The position numbers and the translations under genes were made by a program. From Croceicoccus gelatinilyticus (GTDB lineage Bacteria; Pseudomonadota; Alphaproteobacteria; Sphingomonadales; Sphingomonadaceae): a stretch of DNA of 64,000 nt. Shown one piece after another: positions 18,492 to 28,741 of this stretch (position 1 is its first letter; every line of letters begins with the position of its first letter). The stretch covers positions 124,001 through 188,000 of the forward strand of contig NZ_JAHCBF010000001.1 in NCBI RefSeq assembly GCF_018398395.1. Reading direction: 5' to 3'. Under the pieces are notes generated by a model. That model was not told the DNA's origin and searched no databases. It saw only the letters and a program-made list of their open reading frames with translations.

Positions 18492-19381
18492 GCGTACTGG
18501 AACTTGGCCGCCTCAAGCCTGTCCTGAAGCTTGGCGCGCAGCAGCGCGACGAGGCCGCTGACCTTGGGCGAAAGGTGCCGCCGGGTGGGATAGATCGCCC
18601 AGATCGGCTCGTCCTCGGGCCGTTCGTCTTCCAGCACTTCCTGCAGTCTCCCTGCCGCAAGATGTTCGCGCACGTAGAAGGCGGGCAACTGGCATATCCC
18701 CATGCCCGCAAGGCAGGCGTCGACCACGGTCGTCCCGCTATTGCAGTGCCAGCGCCCGCGCGGGCGGAAGCTCTGCCCGCGCCGGAAATGCCATTGCGAT
18801 GACGACCCGACGAGACAGTCGTGCGCGGTCAGTTCGGCGATCTCGCGCGGCTCTCCGTGCGATGACAGGTAGTGGCGCGAGGCGACCGTCACCAGTTCGC
18901 GCTGCGCCACGCGGGTCGCGATGAGGCGGGAGTCTTCGAGGTGGCCGGTGCGAACGGCAAGGTCGTATCCACGGCTGACGATATCGACCACGTCGTTGTC
19001 GAGATCGAGCGTGACGACGAGCGAAGGGTGCTCTTGTGCGAACTCGCGCACCAGTGGCGACACGAAACGCTCGCCCAGCGCATAGGAACAGGTGAGGCGC
19101 AGCGCCCCGCGCGGCTGGCCTTGCGAGGCAATGCCCGCGATCGCTTCCTCACGCTCGTCCACCAGCCGCTGACACTGTTCGAGGAAGATGCGGCCCGTAT
19201 CGGTCAGGAAAAGCGAGCGGGTGGTGCGGTTGAACAGCTGCGTTTCCAGCCGCGCCTCCAGACGGGCGACGGCGCGGCTCATGTGCGTGACCGACGCGCC
19301 GAAGGCCCGCGCGCCTGCCGTGAAAGATCCGGCCCGCGCCACGGCGACGAACTCTTCTATCCCGTCCCAGCCACCGATCAT
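18488..19381 (-). CDS. LysR-family transcriptional regulator
   Basis: 297 residues. N-terminal winged HTH (FVAVARAGSFTAGARAFGASVTHMSRAVARLEARLETQLFNRTTRSLFLTDTG), then a periplasmic-binding-protein-like effector domain of full length. It is divergent from frmA, separated by 110 bases that contain the inverted repeat GTGATAA-N20-TTATCAC (19398-19431). Classical LysR arrangement therefore points to control of the formaldehyde operon and of itself (inference). It is convergent with the hmgA operon and overlaps it by four bases, so it is less likely to be the homogentisate regulator. Confidence 0.93.
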   Translation of the reverse strand: MIGGWDGIEEFVAVARAGSFTAGARAFGASVTHMSRAVARLEARLETQLFNRTTRSLFLTDTGRIFLEQCQRLVDEREEAIAGIASQGQPRGALRLTCSYALGERFVSPLVREFAQEHPSLVVTLDLDNDVVDIVSRGYDLAVRTGHLEDSRLIATRVAQRELVTVASRHYLSSHGEPREIAELTAHDCLVGSSSQWHFRRGQSFRPRGRWHCNSGTTVVDACLAGMGICQLPAFYVREHLAAGRLQEVLEDERPEDEPIWAIYPTRRHLSPKVSGLVALLRAKLQDRLEAAKFQYA

Positions 19382-19397
19382 CGATTATTGCCCCTGA

Positions 19398-19431
19398 GTG
19401 ATAATGCTTTGCCGAAATCGCTGTTTATCAC
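19398..19431. promoter_or_regulatory. Inverted repeat between LysR gene and frmA (candidate operator)
   Basis: GTGATAA (19398-19404) and TTATCAC (19425-19431) are exact reverse complements separated by 20 bases. They lie in the 110-base divergent spacer between the LysR gene start (19381) and frmA (19492), where a LysR-type dimer pair would bind. Direct sequence evidence for the repeat; the operator role is inference. Confidence 0.5.
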
Positions 19432-19491
19432 CGCAGGGTGTGATTGCTAGACCTGCATCCAAGAGATTCACGCGTTCGAAGGAGCAAACCC

Positions 19492-20604
<1,113 letters not shown>

Positions 20605-20675
20605 AGTATTGGTAGTATTCGATCTGTCGGTACGTTTACCTATCGGAAGATCGAAGAAACCAAAGGAGAGCGATC

Positions 20676-21059
20676 ATGTTCAGCCACGTGCACCTCGGCG
20701 CAAACGATGTCGAAAAATCACGCCAGTTCTACGACGCCATCATGGGCGTTCTTGGCGCGGAGCCGGGGTCGTACGATGCCGAACGCAATCGCTACTTCTG
20801 GAGTCACAACGGCACACTGCTGATCGTCGGTGAACCTCTCGACGGAAAAGAGGCAACCGCTGGCAACGGCATGACCATCGGCTTTACGGTCGAGAGCGAG
20901 GAAATGGGCCACAAGTGGTATGAAACCGCTTGCGCCAATGGCGGAACCGGGATCGAGGAGCCGCCGAGCGTGCGCACCAAGATGGTTGGCGACCTGTTCC
21001 TTGCCTACGTCCGCGATCCCGACGGCAACAAGCTGTGCGCGCTAAAAGTCATGGGATGA
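20676..21059 (+). CDS. VOC-family (glyoxalase/dioxygenase-fold) protein
   Basis: 127 residues. MFSHVHLGANDVEKSRQFYDAIMGVLGA is a typical VOC beta-alpha-beta start with a metal-ligand-type His, and the second module ends LAYVRDPDGNKLCAL, with an Asp/Asn where many members place Glu. An AAAGGAGAG site precedes the ATG. It sits between frmA and fghA and overlaps the latter, so it is co-expressed with glutathione-dependent formaldehyde oxidation. Family members handle glutathione adducts (glyoxalase I, fosfomycin transferases), so a glutathione-adduct role is plausible but unproven. Confidence 0.86.
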   Translation: MFSHVHLGANDVEKSRQFYDAIMGVLGAEPGSYDAERNRYFWSHNGTLLIVGEPLDGKEATAGNGMTIGFTVESEEMGHKWYETACANGGTGIEEPPSVRTKMVGDLFLAYVRDPDGNKLCALKVMG

Positions 21060-21901
21060 CAATGACCTTCGAAACAGTTTCGACGAACAAGGCCCACGGC
21101 GGCGTGCAGGGGGTGTACAAGCACACCTCTGCCGCCACGGGGACCGAAATGACCTTCTCCGTCTTCGTGCCGGATCATGAGCCGGACGAAAAACTGCCGG
21201 TGCTGTGGTATCTGTCAGGCCTGACCTGCACCCACGCGAACGTCACCGAGAAGGGCGAATACCGCGCCGCCTGTGCCGAGCATGGCATTATTTTCGTCGC
21301 GCCCGATACGTCCCCGCGCGGTGACGACGTGCCAGATGACGAAGCTTACGACTTCGGCAAGGGCGCGGGCTTCTATGTCGATGCGACCGAAGAGCCCTGG
21401 GCGAAGCATTTCAACATGCGCTCCTACATCGAGAGCGAGTTGCCCGAGCTTGTCGCGGCAAACTTCCCGGTCGACATGGCGCGGCAGGGCATCACCGGAC
21501 ACTCGATGGGCGGGCACGGTGCGCTGACGATTTCGCTGCGTAACGAAGGCCGGTTCAAGTCGACCAGCGCCTTCGCTCCGATCGTCAGCCCGCTGAACTG
21601 TCCGTGGGGCGAAAAGGCGCTGACCGGCTACGTCGGCGCGGACCAGGCCGCATGGCGCGAATACGACGCCTGCGCGCTGATCGCCGATGGTGCTCGCCTT
21701 CCCGACCTGCTGGTCGATCAGGGCACGTCGGACAACTTCCTTGCCGAACAGCTCAAGACCACGCTGCTCGAACAGGCGGTCGACGATGCAGGGATGAAGG
21801 CGACGATCCGCCTGCAGGAAGGGTATGACCATTCCTACTACTTCATCTCGACCTTCATGGCCGAACACGTCGCGTGGCACGCTGAAAGGCTGAAGGCGTG
21901 A
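21056..21901 (+). CDS. fghA: S-formylglutathione hydrolase
   Basis: 281 residues from ATG 21056, overlapping the VOC-gene stop; ATG 21062 is an alternative start. Esterase-D family features: VLWYLSGLTCTHANVTEKGEYRAACAEHGIIFVAPDTSPRG, nucleophile elbow GHSMGGHGALTI (Ser), DQGTSDNFL (Asp) and YDHSYYFISTF (His). It hydrolyses S-formylglutathione to formate and glutathione, the second step after FrmA. Cytosolic. The reading frame ends in a GTGA overlap with the next gene. Confidence 0.97.
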   Translation: MTMTFETVSTNKAHGGVQGVYKHTSAATGTEMTFSVFVPDHEPDEKLPVLWYLSGLTCTHANVTEKGEYRAACAEHGIIFVAPDTSPRGDDVPDDEAYDFGKGAGFYVDATEEPWAKHFNMRSYIESELPELVAANFPVDMARQGITGHSMGGHGALTISLRNEGRFKSTSAFAPIVSPLNCPWGEKALTGYVGADQAAWREYDACALIADGARLPDLLVDQGTSDNFLAEQLKTTLLEQAVDDAGMKATIRLQEGYDHSYYFISTFMAEHVAWHAERLKA

Positions 21902-22302
21902 CCGTCACCGAGACGCTGGCCGCCTATTACGCGGCCTTCAACCGGCAGGATGCGGAAGGCATGCTGGCGCTGCTCGCCGATGATGTCGTGCACGAACCGA
22001 GCCAGGGCAATCCGCGACACGGCAAGCCGGCTTTCCGCGAATTCCTCGCCCACATGAACCGCTGCTATGCCGAGCAGGTCATCGATCCGGTGTTCCTGAC
22101 CGGCGAAGACCCCTCGCGCGGGGCGGCGGAGTTCATGCTGGAAGGGCGTTATCTGGAAACGGACGAGGGTCTGCCGCCTGCCACGGGGCAAACCTATCGG
22201 CTGCGCGTCGGTGCGTTCTTCGCGTTCGAAAACGGCCTGATCACGCGGGTTTCCAACCACTACAACCTTGCGGACTGGACGCAGCAGGTTCAGTCTGCCT
22301 GA
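21898..22302 (+). CDS. NTF2-like / SnoaL-type small protein
   Basis: 134 residues from GTG 21898, overlapping the fghA stop by four bases. The fold markers are ETLAAYYAAFNRQDAEGMLALLADDVVHEPSQG at the N-terminus and RVGAFFAFENGLITRVSNHYN at the C-terminus, as in ketosteroid-isomerase-like proteins. Such cone-shaped barrels bind or isomerise small ligands. Its place between fghA and the formate dehydrogenase genes makes a link to C1 oxidation likely, but no substrate can be deduced. Confidence 0.8.
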   Translation: MTVTETLAAYYAAFNRQDAEGMLALLADDVVHEPSQGNPRHGKPAFREFLAHMNRCYAEQVIDPVFLTGEDPSRGAAEFMLEGRYLETDEGLPPATGQTYRLRVGAFFAFENGLITRVSNHYNLADWTQQVQSA

Positions 22303-22306
22303 CGTC

Positions 22307-22723
22307 ATGGACCGGATCGACCAAATCGTCGCTCGCCACGCGGACCGTGAAGGCCCGCTGCTTCCCATCCTGCATGACGTGCAGGCGGAACTGGGGGCGA
22401 TCGACACGGCTGCCGAAACCCGCATCGCATACTTGCTGAACCTGACCCGCGCCGAAGTGCACGGGGTGGTCAGCTTCTATCACGATTTCCGTGCAGAGCC
22501 CGACCCGCGCCCCGTCGTGCAGGTCTGCCGTGCGGAAGCGTGCCAGGCCCGCGGGATCGAGGCGATGATGCCTGCCGTTGCCGCAGCGGCTGGCGACAGA
22601 GTGCGGGTCGAGACGGTCTATTGCCTCGGCCTGTGCAGCGTCGGCCCCAATGCGCGGATCGGCGACGATCTCCACGCGCGGCTGGACGAAGGTGCACTGA
22701 CCAAACTGGTGGAACGCGCATGA
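22307..22723 (+). CDS. fdsG: NAD-dependent formate dehydrogenase gamma subunit (NuoE-like)
   Basis: 138 residues from ATG 22307, four bases after the preceding stop. Features of the 24-kDa/NuoE thioredoxin-like subunit: PLLPILHDVQAELGAID, VHGVVSFYHDFR, and four cysteines for a [2Fe-2S] cluster (VCRAEACQARG ... YCLGLCSVGPNARI). It passes electrons within the soluble diaphorase half of FdsGBAD to NAD. Overlaps fdsB with ATGA. Confidence 0.95.
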   Translation: MDRIDQIVARHADREGPLLPILHDVQAELGAIDTAAETRIAYLLNLTRAEVHGVVSFYHDFRAEPDPRPVVQVCRAEACQARGIEAMMPAVAAAAGDRVRVETVYCLGLCSVGPNARIGDDLHARLDEGALTKLVERA

Positions 22724-24258
22724 CCACGGTCCGCATCTCAGACGACGCAGTTGCTCGCGCTTGCGGGGTGGACAGGGTCGTCGCAGCTTTCGAAAAGCTG
22801 GGCTGGACGGTCGAGCGCGTGTCGAGCTGGGGCATGCACTGGCTCGAACCGCTGGTCGAAGTGAACGGCGTCGGCTGGGGTCCGGTAATGGCGGACCGCG
22901 TGGCCGAAATTGCCGAAGGCGGCGCGGATGATCTCTGCATCGGTCCTGTCGCTGCGTATCCCTTCATCGCCAGCCAGCAGCGCCTGACTTTCGCGCGGGC
23001 GGGGCGGACCCGTCCGCTCAGCCTTGAGGATTACGCGGCCACCGGCGGCTGGGCCGGGCTCGACCGTGCCCGCGCCATCGGCAGCGAGCAAGTGCTGGCC
23101 GAGATGGTCCAGTCGGGCCTGCGCGGTCGCGGCGGCGCGGGCTTTCCCGCCGGAATCAAGTGGCAGACGGTGGCCAAGGCGGAAGGCGCGCGCAAGTACG
23201 TCGTCTGCAACGCCGACGAAGGCGACAGCGGCACCTTTGCCGACCGCATGGTCATGGAAGGCGATCCCTTCGCGCTGATCGAGGGCATGGCGATCTGCGC
23301 TTATGCCGTCGGGGCAGGGCAGGGCTATGTCTACCTGCGCAGCGAATATCCCGACGCCATCGCCAAACTGAATGCGGCGATCGAGCTCGCCACGCCGCGC
23401 ATCGCCCCGTTCCGCATCGAGGTTCGCGTCGGTGCGGGCGCATACGTCTGCGGTGAGGAAACATCGCTGCTCAACAGCCTTGAAGGCAAGCGCGGCGAAG
23501 TGCGGGCCAAGCCGCCGCTGCCCGCGCTGCAGGGTCTGTTCGGCTGCCCTACGGTCGTGAACAATGTCCTGACGCTGGCCGCCGTGCCGCATATCCTCAC
23601 CGAAGGCGGGGCGGTGCGGTACGAGAACCTCGGCATTGGCCGGTCCAAGGGCACGATGCCGATCCAGATCGCGGGCAACGTCAAACAGGGCGGGCTCTAC
23701 GAAACCGCCTTCGGCGTGACCTTGAGCGAACTGGTCTATGACATTGGCGGGGGCACCGCTTCGGGCAGGCCGGTAAAGGCCGTGCAGGTTGGCGGACCGC
23801 TGGGCGCCTATATCCACCCCGATCAATTCGACATCGCCTTCGATTACGAGGCCTATTCCGCTGCCGATGCACTGATCGGCCACGGCGGCATCGTGGTGTT
23901 CGACGATACCGCCGACATGGCGGCGCTTGCCCGCTTCGCGATGAAGTTCTGCGCGGCGGAATCCTGCGGCAAGTGCACGCCCTGCCGCATCGGATCGGTG
24001 CGCGGCATGGAAATCATCGAGCGGATCCTTTCCGGTGGGCGTCAGGCCGACGCGGTCGAGAAATTGCCCCAGATGCACAACGTGCGCCAACCACAGCGCA
24101 GCCTTGAAGAGCAGGTCGCCTTGCTCGAAGACCTGTGCGAGACGATGAAGTTCGGCTCGCTCTGCGCGCTGGGTGGGTTTACGCCCTATCCGGTGCTCTC
24201 CGCGCTGCGCCACTGGCCCGAGGATTTCGGGCTCACCAAACAGGCGGTCCCGGCATGA
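22720..24258 (+). CDS. fdsB: NAD-dependent formate dehydrogenase beta subunit (NuoF-like diaphorase)
   Basis: 512 residues from ATG 22720. The N-terminal ~110 residues are a thioredoxin-like extension. A NuoF core follows: GRGGAGFPAGIKW (FMN/NADH site), NADEGDSGTFADRMVMEGDP, YVYLRSEYP, GAGAYVCGEETSLLNSLEGKRGEVRAKPP, and the [4Fe-4S] motif ESCGKCTPCRIGSVRG. It transfers electrons from formate oxidation in FdsA through FMN to NAD. Overlaps fdsG and fdhD by four bases, indicating translational coupling. Confidence 0.96.
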   Translation: MTTVRISDDAVARACGVDRVVAAFEKLGWTVERVSSWGMHWLEPLVEVNGVGWGPVMADRVAEIAEGGADDLCIGPVAAYPFIASQQRLTFARAGRTRPLSLEDYAATGGWAGLDRARAIGSEQVLAEMVQSGLRGRGGAGFPAGIKWQTVAKAEGARKYVVCNADEGDSGTFADRMVMEGDPFALIEGMAICAYAVGAGQGYVYLRSEYPDAIAKLNAAIELATPRIAPFRIEVRVGAGAYVCGEETSLLNSLEGKRGEVRAKPPLPALQGLFGCPTVVNNVLTLAAVPHILTEGGAVRYENLGIGRSKGTMPIQIAGNVKQGGLYETAFGVTLSELVYDIGGGTASGRPVKAVQVGGPLGAYIHPDQFDIAFDYEAYSAADALIGHGGIVVFDDTADMAALARFAMKFCAAESCGKCTPCRIGSVRGMEIIERILSGGRQADAVEKLPQMHNVRQPQRSLEEQVALLEDLCETMKFGSLCALGGFTPYPVLSALRHWPEDFGLTKQAVPA

Positions 24259-25070
24259 ACGGCACCGAACTCGCCCGCGTCCAGCGGCTGGGCCTTGAGG
24301 CGGAAGGCGACGGCGAGCTTGTCCGCCCGCTCGCCATCGAAACGCCGGTCGCCATCGAATACAACGGTCTGGGCTATGCCGTGATGATGGCGACGCCCGA
24401 CAGGCTCCAGGATTTCGCGCGCGGGTTCACCCTGTCCGAAGGGCTGGTCGACGCGGCATCGAAGATCGAGGCGATAGACGTTCACGAAACCGCGGACGGC
24501 TGGATCGTGCGCGTCGCGCTTCCGCCAGAGGCGATGGAGCCGGTTATCGCCCGTGCGCGCACCCGCGTTTCGGAATCGAGCTGCGGGCTTTGCGGCATGG
24601 ACAACATCGCCGAAGTCCTGCGCCCGATGCCGCGCATCACCGCGAAGATCGAAACGACCCGCGAGGCTATCGCCGACGCGCTGCGACGCCTGCACCATCA
24701 CCAGCCGATGGGCCTGCGCACCGGCGCCATGCACGTCGCCGCGTTTTGCGCGGCGGACGGTTCCATCGTGCTCGCCGCAGAGGATGTCGGGCGTCACAAT
24801 GCGCTCGACAAGCTAATCGGCGCAATGGCGCGCGAAGGGCGCGATGCGGGCGCGGGGTTCATACTGCTGTCGGCGCGTTGCAGCTTCGAACTTGTCGAAA
24901 AGACGGTGCGTGCCGGCTGCCCGCTGCTCGTCACCATATCCGCGCCGACCAGCCTTGCCGTCGACCGCGCGGCGCAGGCGGGTCTTGCGCTCGTCGCGCT
25001 GGCCCGGCGCGATTCCGCGCTTGTCTTCGGCGATCCGCAAGGCGTTCTGGCACTTGAGGGAGAAGCCTGA
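24255..25070 (+). CDS. fdhD: Formate dehydrogenase accessory sulfurtransferase FdhD (FdsC)
   Basis: 271 residues from ATG 24255. Family motifs: ETPVAIEYNGLGYAVMMATP, DFARGFTLSEGL, SSCGLCG with Cys110 and Cys113 (the persulfide-shuttling pair), AEDVGRHNALDKLIG and LLSARCSFELVEKTVRAGCP. It passes sulfur from IscS to the molybdenum cofactor of FdsA, which is needed for activity. Here it lies between fdsB and fdsA, whereas the better known fds operons place fdsC after fdsA. Overlaps both neighbours. Confidence 0.96.
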   Translation: MNGTELARVQRLGLEAEGDGELVRPLAIETPVAIEYNGLGYAVMMATPDRLQDFARGFTLSEGLVDAASKIEAIDVHETADGWIVRVALPPEAMEPVIARARTRVSESSCGLCGMDNIAEVLRPMPRITAKIETTREAIADALRRLHHHQPMGLRTGAMHVAAFCAADGSIVLAAEDVGRHNALDKLIGAMAREGRDAGAGFILLSARCSFELVEKTVRAGCPLLVTISAPTSLAVDRAAQAGLALVALARRDSALVFGDPQGVLALEGEA

Positions 25071-27925
25071 TGGGATACGCGAAACAGCCCGATTTCGGCA
25101 CGCCTGAAGTCCGCAGCGACCACACCGTCACGCTCTCCATCGACGGGCGCGAAGTCACCGTCCCCGAAGGCACCAGCGTCATGCGCGCAGCGGCCGAAAT
25201 CGGCGGCGACATCCCGAAACTGTGCGCGACCGACATGGTGAAGAGCTTCGGCTCCTGCCGCCTCTGCCTTGTCGAGGTGGAAGGCATGCGCGGCACGCCT
25301 GCGTCCTGCACGACGCCCGTAACCGAGGGCATGGTCGTGAAGACACAGACCCCGCGGCTGGAAAAGCTGCGGCGCGGGGTGATGGAGCTCTATATCTCCG
25401 ACCACCCGCTCGATTGCCTGACGTGCAGCGCGAACAACGACTGCGAGCTTCAGGACGCGGCTGCCGAAGTGGGCCTGCGCGATGTGCGTTATGGCTATGA
25501 CGGCGCGCATCACCTGGGGCAGGTACCGGACCTGTCGAACCCCTATTTCCTCTTCGCGCCGGACAAGTGCATCGTTTGCTCACGCTGTGTCCGTGCCTGT
25601 GACGAGGTGCAGGGCACGCTTGCGCTGACCGTCGAGGCGCGCGGGTTCGACAGCAAGATCAGCGCGGGCACGGCCAAGGACGATTTCCTGTCCAGCGAGT
25701 GCGTGTCATGCGGCGCCTGCGTGCAGGCCTGCCCGACATCCGCGCTCATGGAAAAGAGCGTGAAGCAGCACGGCAAGCCCGAACGCTCGGTCGTCACGAC
25801 TTGTGCCTATTGCGGCGTCGGCTGCACCTTCCGTGCCGAGATGCGCGGCGAGCAACTGGTCCGCATGGTCCCGTGGAAGGAAGGCAAGGCGAACCGCGGA
25901 CATTCCTGCGTGAAGGGCCGTTTTGCCTGGGGCTATGCGAACCACAAGGACCGGATCACCTCGCCGATGATCCGCGATTCCATCGACGAGCCATGGCGCG
26001 AGGTCAGCTGGGCCGAGGCAATCAGCTATACTGCCGGACGGTTGAAGGACATTCGCGCGCAGCATGGCGCAAGGGCGCTGGGCGGTATCACCTCCAGCCG
26101 TTGTACGAACGAGGAAACGTTCCTCGTCCAGAAGCTGGTGCGCGGCGGGTTCGGATCGAACAACGTCGATACATGCGCCCGCGTCTGCCACTCGCCGACG
26201 GGTTACGGGCTGAAGACCACCTTCGGTACCAGCGCTGGCACGCAGGATTTCGACAGCGTTGAGCACAGCGACGTCATCCTCGTCATCGGCGCGAACCCGA
26301 CCGACGCGCACCCCGTTTTCGCCAGCCGCATGAAGCGCCGCTTGCGGGAAGGGGCGAAACTGATCGTCATCGACCCGCGCCGGATCGATCTCGTCCGCTC
26401 GCCCCATATCGAGGCTGCGCACCACTTGCCGCTGCAACCCGGCACCAATGTCGCGGTCCTGACCGCGATGGCTCACGTGATCGTGACCGAGGGGCTGGTC
26501 GATACGCAGTTCGTGGCCGAGCGCTGCGAAGTCGACGCCTTCGAGGACTGGGCCCGTTTTGTCGCCGACGAGAGCCACAGCCCTGAAAGGCTGGAGCCTG
26601 TCACCCGCGTCCCCGCCGAAGAACTGCGCGCCGCCGCGCGGCTATTTGCGACGGGCGGTAACGGCGCAATCTATTACGGCCTTGGCGTCACCGAACACTC
26701 GCAAGGGTCGAGCACTGTCATGGCCATCGCGAACCTCGCCATGGCGACCGGCAATATCGGACGCCCCGGCGTCGGCGTGAACCCCTTGCGCGGGCAGAAC
26801 AACGTGCAGGGCGCCTGCGATATGGGCTCCTTCCCGCACGAGCTTTCGGGCTATCGCCATATCTCCGACGCCGAAACCCGCGCCCTGTTCGAAAGCGACT
26901 GGGGCGTCACGCTGGATGCAGAGCCGGGGCTGCGCATCAACAACATGCTCGACGCCGCGGTCGACGGCACGTTCCGCGCGATCTACATCCAGGGCGAGGA
27001 TATCCTGCAGTCGGACCCCGATACGAAGCACGTCGCGGCGGGGCTGGAGGCGATGGACTGCGTCATCGTCCACGATCTCTTCCTGAACGAGACCGCGAAC
27101 TACGCCCACGTCTTCCTGCCGGGCAGCACGTTCCTAGAAAAGGACGGCACTTTCACCAATGCCGAACGCCGTATCCAGCCGGTCCGCCGCGTGATGGACC
27201 CGGCGAACGGATACGAGGACTGGCAGGTCACGCAGCTTCTGGCGAACGCGATGGGGCTGGGCTGGGACTATGGCCACCCGAGCGAAATACTGACCGAGAT
27301 CGCGCGCCTGACGCCGACTTTCGCGGGCGTGACGTGGGAACGTTTGTGCGAGGAAGGTTCGCTGCAATGGCCGGTGAACGAGGCCAATCCCGATGGCGCG
27401 CCTGTCATGCACGTCGATGGTTTCGTGAGGGGCAAGGGACACTTCGTCGTCACCGAATATGTGCCGACCGATGAAAAGGCCGGCCCGCGCTTTCCGCTGC
27501 TGCTGACGACGGGGCGCATCCTGTCGCAGTACAACGTCGGCGCGCAGACGCGGCGCACGGCAAATACGGCGTGGCACCCCGAAGACCTGCTGGAAATGCA
27601 CCCCACCGACGCCGAGAACCGCGGGCTGAACGATGGCGACTGGGTGCGCCTTGCCAGCCGCAAGGGCGAGACGACCCTGCGCATCAAGGTGACAGATCGT
27701 GTTGCGCCGGGGGTGGTCTATACAACGTTCCACCACCCCGAAACGCAGGCGAACGTCGTGACGACGGACTTCTCCGACTGGGCCACGAACTGTCCCGAAT
27801 ACAAGGTGACGGCAGTGCAGGTCTCGGCCTCCAACGGACCGACCGACTGGCAGGAAGACTATGCCGATCTTGCCGAACGCTCCCGCCGCATCAGCCATGA
27901 GGCTGAGGGGGAGCCGGCGGAATGA
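25070..27925 (+). CDS. fdsA: NAD-dependent formate dehydrogenase catalytic alpha subunit
   Basis: 951 residues. In order: N-terminal [2Fe-2S] ferredoxin domain (SFGSCRLCLVEVEGMRGTPASC), a NuoG-type His/Cys [4Fe-4S] region (HPLDCLTCSANNDCELQ), two ferredoxin [4Fe-4S] clusters (CIVCSRCVRAC, CVSCGACVQACP), and the molybdopterin domain beginning TTCAYCGVGCTF with its own cluster. The Mo/W ligand region reads TCARVCHSPT, where Cys373 stands at the position occupied by selenocysteine in E. coli FdhF. It oxidises formate to CO2. Soluble, oxygen-tolerant class by family (established knowledge). Confidence 0.97.
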   Translation: MGYAKQPDFGTPEVRSDHTVTLSIDGREVTVPEGTSVMRAAAEIGGDIPKLCATDMVKSFGSCRLCLVEVEGMRGTPASCTTPVTEGMVVKTQTPRLEKLRRGVMELYISDHPLDCLTCSANNDCELQDAAAEVGLRDVRYGYDGAHHLGQVPDLSNPYFLFAPDKCIVCSRCVRACDEVQGTLALTVEARGFDSKISAGTAKDDFLSSECVSCGACVQACPTSALMEKSVKQHGKPERSVVTTCAYCGVGCTFRAEMRGEQLVRMVPWKEGKANRGHSCVKGRFAWGYANHKDRITSPMIRDSIDEPWREVSWAEAISYTAGRLKDIRAQHGARALGGITSSRCTNEETFLVQKLVRGGFGSNNVDTCARVCHSPTGYGLKTTFGTSAGTQDFDSVEHSDVILVIGANPTDAHPVFASRMKRRLREGAKLIVIDPRRIDLVRSPHIEAAHHLPLQPGTNVAVLTAMAHVIVTEGLVDTQFVAERCEVDAFEDWARFVADESHSPERLEPVTRVPAEELRAAARLFATGGNGAIYYGLGVTEHSQGSSTVMAIANLAMATGNIGRPGVGVNPLRGQNNVQGACDMGSFPHELSGYRHISDAETRALFESDWGVTLDAEPGLRINNMLDAAVDGTFRAIYIQGEDILQSDPDTKHVAAGLEAMDCVIVHDLFLNETANYAHVFLPGSTFLEKDGTFTNAERRIQPVRRVMDPANGYEDWQVTQLLANAMGLGWDYGHPSEILTEIARLTPTFAGVTWERLCEEGSLQWPVNEANPDGAPVMHVDGFVRGKGHFVVTEYVPTDEKAGPRFPLLLTTGRILSQYNVGAQTRRTANTAWHPEDLLEMHPTDAENRGLNDGDWVRLASRKGETTLRIKVTDRVAPGVVYTTFHHPETQANVVTTDFSDWATNCPEYKVTAVQVSASNGPTDWQEDYADLAERSRRISHEAEGEPAE

Positions 27926-28215
27926 GCGACACTTACGTCTCTGATACGCATCGGCGCCTGATCTACATGGCGAACCAGATCGCGCGCAATTTCTGCGCGC
28001 TCGACCATGATGCCGCCGCGGCCGCGACGGCCGATCACATCGCGCAGTTCTGGGATCCGCGCATGAAGGCGGCGGTTGCGGGTGACGAGGCCGACCTGTC
28101 GGACGTCGCCGCGCGCGCTTTTGCGATCCTGCGCGAACAGGGCGAACCGGCACCGCAGACGCGGGCGACGGTGTTCAACGATGCGGATGAAGGTGGACGG
28201 TCCGACGCGGGTTAA
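27922..28215 (+). CDS. fdsD: Formate dehydrogenase delta subunit
   Basis: 97 residues from ATG 27922, overlapping fdsA with ATGA. FdsD hallmarks: LIYMANQIARNF near the start and the central HIAQFWDPRMKAAV. The small subunit stabilises or helps mature FdsGBAD. Last gene of the operon: its TAA lies in a TTAA palindrome shared with the stop of the convergent PilZ gene. Confidence 0.94.
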   Translation: MSDTYVSDTHRRLIYMANQIARNFCALDHDAAAAATADHIAQFWDPRMKAAVAGDEADLSDVAARAFAILREQGEPAPQTRATVFNDADEGGRSDAG

Positions 28216-28538
28216 CTAAGCCGCGGTTCCGGATCAGGGTTCAGCGCGCCGCGGGCATGGGCATGCTCAAGATGTTCTAGCAAGGCGCTGTGCAGCGGGC
28301 GGGTGAACGCCAAGCCGCAGAACGAACCGTATTGCCAGCGGACCTGTGCCGAAACGGGGGCAAGGTTGCCGATCGCGATCGACAGGCCCTTGCCGGGAGC
28401 CAGAAGTTCGACGCCGTTACGCAAGCGGCAGCCCATTTCGGAAATATCGATGACCGAGGTCTCGAACTCGGCACCGTCGTCGGTCCGGTATCCGGCGGGT
28501 ATGCTGACCCGGGAGCGAGGATCATGGCGTGCGGTCAT
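28212..28538 (-). CDS. PilZ-domain protein
   Basis: 108 residues. The N-terminal DPRSRVSIPAGYRTDDG and following DISEMGCRLRNG match a PilZ domain: an R-rich start and the (D/N)xSxxG element that contacts c-di-GMP. The canonical RxxxR appears only approximately, so c-di-GMP binding is uncertain. The rest is beta-rich (ISAQVRWQYGSFCGLAF). It ends in the four-base overlap with fdsD. A single-domain PilZ protein usually acts as a soluble adaptor for motility, exopolysaccharide or cell-cycle control. Confidence 0.82.
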   Translation of the reverse strand: MTARHDPRSRVSIPAGYRTDDGAEFETSVIDISEMGCRLRNGVELLAPGKGLSIAIGNLAPVSAQVRWQYGSFCGLAFTRPLHSALLEHLEHAHARGALNPDPEPRLS

Positions 28539-28741
28539 GCCCCTTCATAACGCGGGTACGCTTAACGTTTCGTCCCCCCTCTACAGGGAAAATAATGCGC
28601 AAACGGCGCTCGAATTGCGTAGATTGACGGCTTTCGGGGCGACTTTGGGATGCCTTGCGGCTGTCACGGTGGTCGTGCAGTGTGCAATTCGACGCCGCCC
28701 GGGCATGGTGCCCCGCCGGCCATGATGGAAGGGGGTATATC

